From a virus: a stretch of DNA of 64,000 bases. This document shows, in pieces, positions 61,516 through 64,000 of the stretch. Every line of letters begins with the position of its first letter. Position 1 is the stretch's first letter. The stretch spans positions 1 through 64,000 of the IMG/VR virus record IMGVR_UViG_3300042862_000066; one strand, written 5' to 3'. Under the pieces are notes generated by a model. It worked only from the letters and a program-made list of their open reading frames with translations, did not search any database and was not told where the DNA came from. The translations under genes and the position numbers were made by a program.

Positions 61516-62082
61516 CTATAATGCCGGTAGTGTCTTTATAATTATAATAGCGCTGGTAGAACTTGCTCCAGCATCTATACAATTTGTTCTTACTTGAAAA
61601 TAATAATTAGTATTAGGAGTTAACAAACTAAGGGTATAACTATTAGTAGTTAGGTTAGCCGTAGATGTCCATATCCCAGGAATAGTTCCGTAATCTACAT
61701 TATAATAATCAGCTCCAGTAAGTTCCCAGGTAAGTATGATAGCTGTAGTACCTACATAACTAGGATGCACGTTGATAGGTGGCAAACAGTCAAGGTCTAC
61801 ACTTTGTACAGACATAGCCTGATAAGCATTTTCTAATGATGCTCCTGCTGGTAATGCGGGATAATTATCACCGCCTGCAAACCAATTACCAAACTGATAT
61901 ATAGAATATAGAGAACTATGTTTTACACAGGTGTCTATAATAGTCTCAAAGCACGGAGTTGGATCCGGGCAAGTTATATCAGGGGGACATGTAAAGACAG
62001 CAGCAGTTGTAAGGGGTAAATCCTTACAACTGCATTTGTTAGTTGATGATACGGTATTAGAACCGCAAGTTGTGCAAGCCAT
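61516..62082 (-). CDS. FN3-domain surface/fibre protein (188 aa)
   Basis: This 188-aa protein has a Cys-rich N-terminus (CTTCGSNTV, NKCSCKD, CPPDITCPDPTPC), a helical middle with VDLDCLPPINVHPSYVG, and a C-terminal fibronectin type III domain of about 85 residues. The FN3 signature includes ILTWELTGADYYNVDYG and LLTPNTNYYFQVRTN. FN3 domains on phage surfaces bind carbohydrate or act as spacers. It follows the 492-aa protein by 12 bases and ends before the terminator. It is likely a head-fibre or tail-fibre accessory exposed on the virion. Confidence 0.72.
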   Translation of the reverse strand: MACTTCGSNTVSSTNKCSCKDLPLTTAAVFTCPPDITCPDPTPCFETIIDTCVKHSSLYSIYQFGNWFAGGDNYPALPAGASLENAYQAMSVQSVDLDCLPPINVHPSYVGTTAIILTWELTGADYYNVDYGTIPGIWTSTANLTTNSYTLSLLTPNTNYYFQVRTNCIDAGASSTSAIIIIKTLPAL

Positions 62083-62094
62083 ATTTTTAATTTA

Positions 62095-63573
62095 TTAAGC
62101 TGTCTCTACTGATTGATAAGCGCAGTCTTTTATAAGACCGCCTATAATAACTCTTACTCTAACTTGATAAGTAGTACTTGCTATAAGTCCAGATAACGTT
62201 CCTGTTATAGCACCTACTGCTGGGTTTACAATAGTAGCTGTTGTTACTACAGCCGTTAGACCATTGTTCCAACATTCTACAATATATGTTACACCGCCTG
62301 CGATAGCATTAGCAAAGCTAAAGTCTATATAGTCAAAAGGTGCGCCTACAGCATAGCTCATAGCTGGACAAGTATCATTGTTTTCTACTCCTACTGTTAA
62401 GCACTTATTACATGTAAGGTCTCCGTCAGAAGCACATACATCTAGTTTAACTGTGTAGTCTGTGAATAAACTTAGTAGGGTAGTTGAAAGATCAATATTT
62501 TGAGTAGCTCCTCCAAGATTAGGGATTACTGAAATTTGCTCAGTATATGTTAGACCGAATGCATCAGTAATTGTAATAAACATACCGCTTGCAAAACAGT
62601 CTACAAAAGATCCGGCAGATCCAGTAAATGCTACTTCTATATTAGGGCTAGTAAATTGAGCATCCATTACTATTTGAACATCATCACAACTTGTATTACA
62701 ACAGTTTGTAACTACGCTTTGTAGAGCAGAACGCATGTCGCATAATGTAACCCATAGGTTATTTACAGCTGCTGACATAGTATTAACATCTCCTGCGTTT
62801 ATCCAACCTGGTAAGCCGGTCATTGCTATTGTAGGATTGCTTAAGGTTGGCGATGCATCAAGATTAACACATTGCTGTCCAATAGCTGATGTAATTGCTA
62901 CAGGATTCCCGGTAGCCGTTTGTAAAGCACAGAAATCTGCTTCAAGAGCTTCTACAAACTCTACTATAGGAATATTACTACTACCTGTTAGTACGCATGT
63001 CCCAGAAGCAATAATAAGTTGATCCTTAACAGATTTAACTAGACCCCCTGCTGGAAATACAACCTGCGCGATAGAGTCAATCTCTTTAGTATGCTGAGTA
63101 AGAGTTTTATTTATGGTTACTGTACCTTCTATAATTCCACAAATAGTATTTCCAATTAACGTAGCAAAGTCAGTAACTGAAAGTTGAACAACCATATCCC
63201 CTAAAGGATTAGGAAATTGCAAACATTCAGGAACTGGTACTAAGCAAGCTAATGTAGTAGCGCAATCAGCAGGAGTCATAGATGCGGGAGTACTTTGCAT
63301 AGCGCAAAGCTGATCCAAAATAAATTGGATAATATCTTTAACACTCTCCGGTCTAGGGGAAATAGGAGGAAAACAATCTACGTCAAATCCTGATACTTTT
63401 AAATCATCAAGAAGAGTACATAACTGTACAGCCATCTTATAAGTTACATCGGAAATGCTATCTCCTTTGCATAAGTTAATGCAGGAGATGTCTGGTCCTT
63501 GCCAGGTAACACAGTTACTTGATAACGGTGTACAGCCTCTCTGTGTATTTGTAGGTTCTAGTGGAAGTGCCAT
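62095..63573 (-). CDS. Fibre-type virion protein (492 aa)
   Basis: This 492-aa protein has NCVTWQGPDISCINLC near residue 20, a motif with paired Cys that I recall from surface proteins of Bacteroidota phages. It continues with ISDVTYKMAVQLCTLLDDL and repeated DVDCFPPISPRP and NLDASPTLSNP-like segments joined by helices typical of trimeric fibres. The last 90 residues form an FN3-like domain (IDFSFANAIAGGVTYIVECW, LIASTTYQVRVRVI). Many Cys residues suggest disulfides or metal. The upstream sequence contains ATTATATATATG reading into the start. It is probably a head or tail fibre; the cell receptor is unknown. Confidence 0.7.
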   Translation of the reverse strand: MALPLEPTNTQRGCTPLSSNCVTWQGPDISCINLCKGDSISDVTYKMAVQLCTLLDDLKVSGFDVDCFPPISPRPESVKDIIQFILDQLCAMQSTPASMTPADCATTLACLVPVPECLQFPNPLGDMVVQLSVTDFATLIGNTICGIIEGTVTINKTLTQHTKEIDSIAQVVFPAGGLVKSVKDQLIIASGTCVLTGSSNIPIVEFVEALEADFCALQTATGNPVAITSAIGQQCVNLDASPTLSNPTIAMTGLPGWINAGDVNTMSAAVNNLWVTLCDMRSALQSVVTNCCNTSCDDVQIVMDAQFTSPNIEVAFTGSAGSFVDCFASGMFITITDAFGLTYTEQISVIPNLGGATQNIDLSTTLLSLFTDYTVKLDVCASDGDLTCNKCLTVGVENNDTCPAMSYAVGAPFDYIDFSFANAIAGGVTYIVECWNNGLTAVVTTATIVNPAVGAITGTLSGLIASTTYQVRVRVIIGGLIKDCAYQSVETA

Positions 63574-63610
63574 ATATATAATTTACTGTTTTTTTATCTA
63601 TTATCAAAAT

Positions 63611-64000
63611 TTATCCTCCGCATAATAAGCATGGCAAAACACCATCTTCTAAAACTATACTTGTAATATTTGCTGAGGTCATAGTATATGTTTGAAAAGT
63701 AGGATCGGAACCAGCAACTATTGTAAATCCAATTGCCCATAAACAATTACCATTATAATTAAATACGTATCCAGAAAAAGGATCCAGGCTATCTAAAATA
63801 TTATAATCAAGTACCAGATTAAATTGAGGACAAAGATTAGCACCTCCGCTAGGGGCACTTCCATCTAAACATGTTGTACAACCAAATGTACCTGGAGCAT
63901 CACCGTAGGCTCCTACTGTAAATGTGTATGTTACGGGAGGAACTGGGGGTATAAAAGGATTGCCTGAAGGTTCTGGGCATACCACTGGAGTAACTGGTGT
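63611..64000 (-). CDS. Surface/fibre-module protein, 5' end outside window
   Basis: The frame is open through the right edge. A GTG at 63985 could be read as a start, but the codons beyond it (TPVTPV) continue the same Pro-rich sequence, so the gene very likely begins outside. The visible 129 residues have a Pro-rich linker (PFIPPVPPVTYTF), then a compact beta-rich Cys-containing domain (GCTTCLDGSAP, NLCPQFNLVLDYN) ending GVLPCLLCGG. Position and composition suggest a virion surface protein co-transcribed with the two FN3-type genes. No family is recognised. Confidence 0.6.
   Translation of the reverse strand, partial: TPVTPVVCPEPSGNPFIPPVPPVTYTFTVGAYGDAPGTFGCTTCLDGSAPSGGANLCPQFNLVLDYNILDSLDPFSGYVFNYNGNCLWAIGFTIVAGSDPTFQTYTMTSANITSIVLEDGVLPCLLCGG

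Noticed and set aside
1-64000. CRISPR array, tRNA genes, integrase or insertion sequence
   Set aside because: No regularly spaced direct repeats, cloverleaf-like segments, recombinase motifs or terminal inverted repeats were noticed; a dedicated tRNA scan was not possible here.

Overview
The window is an internal piece of an AT-rich, tailed double-stranded DNA phage genome. It most resembles a divergent crAss-like phage (Crassvirales) or a close relative infecting Bacteroidota. The grounds are a giant protein with the single-chain RNA polymerase signature DFDID, a B-family DNA polymerase with an NTDG motif C, and the module order fibres - ring proteins - muzzle/stabilization protein - very large cargo proteins - lysis genes. 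Supporting signs are stop-start (TAATG, ATGA) gene junctions, weak Shine-Dalgarno use, and one candidate Bacteroidota-type TAnnTTTG promoter. Family names rest on remembered motifs, not on searches. Terminase, portal and major capsid genes are not seen and probably lie beyond the right edge.

Plus strand, 1-12.3 kb (early/replication arm). It opens with two tandem small paralogs, then an HNH endonuclease, a DUF6915-like gene, a MoxR AAA ATPase with a VWA/HExxH partner, and three unknown genes that share a repeated domain. These are followed by a RecE/Cas4-like PD-(D/E)XK nuclease, a gene with its own candidate promoter and terminator, a family B DNA polymerase with proofreading exonuclease, a DUF932-like protein and two nucleotide-pool (MazG-like) proteins.

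The arms converge at 12.32-12.46 kb, where a plus-strand hairpin terminator lies inside a small minus-strand gene.

Minus strand, 64-12.3 kb (late arm, read right to left). It runs from a cut-off surface protein and FN3-like fibre proteins, across a strong terminator, to three connector/ring-type genes, the 1743-aa muzzle-like protein, four structural or cargo proteins carrying K/R-x-GG motifs, and a run of four giant cargo proteins (1071, 1887, 4117 and 1908 aa). The 4117-aa chain combines metallopeptidase-like motifs, an RNA polymerase core and an SF1 helicase. The lysis cassette follows (YkuD-like endolysin, two holin-like proteins, overlapping spanin-like pair), then seven tiny genes. Five of those are Lys-rich and end with or contain a GG motif like that of the cargo proteins.

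Inferred logic: the virion carries RNA polymerase and helicase modules into the cell to start early transcription, the plus arm replicates DNA, and the minus arm builds and releases particles. No tRNA, rRNA, CRISPR, integrase or IS element was recognised. No stretch over 300 bases lacks a gene.
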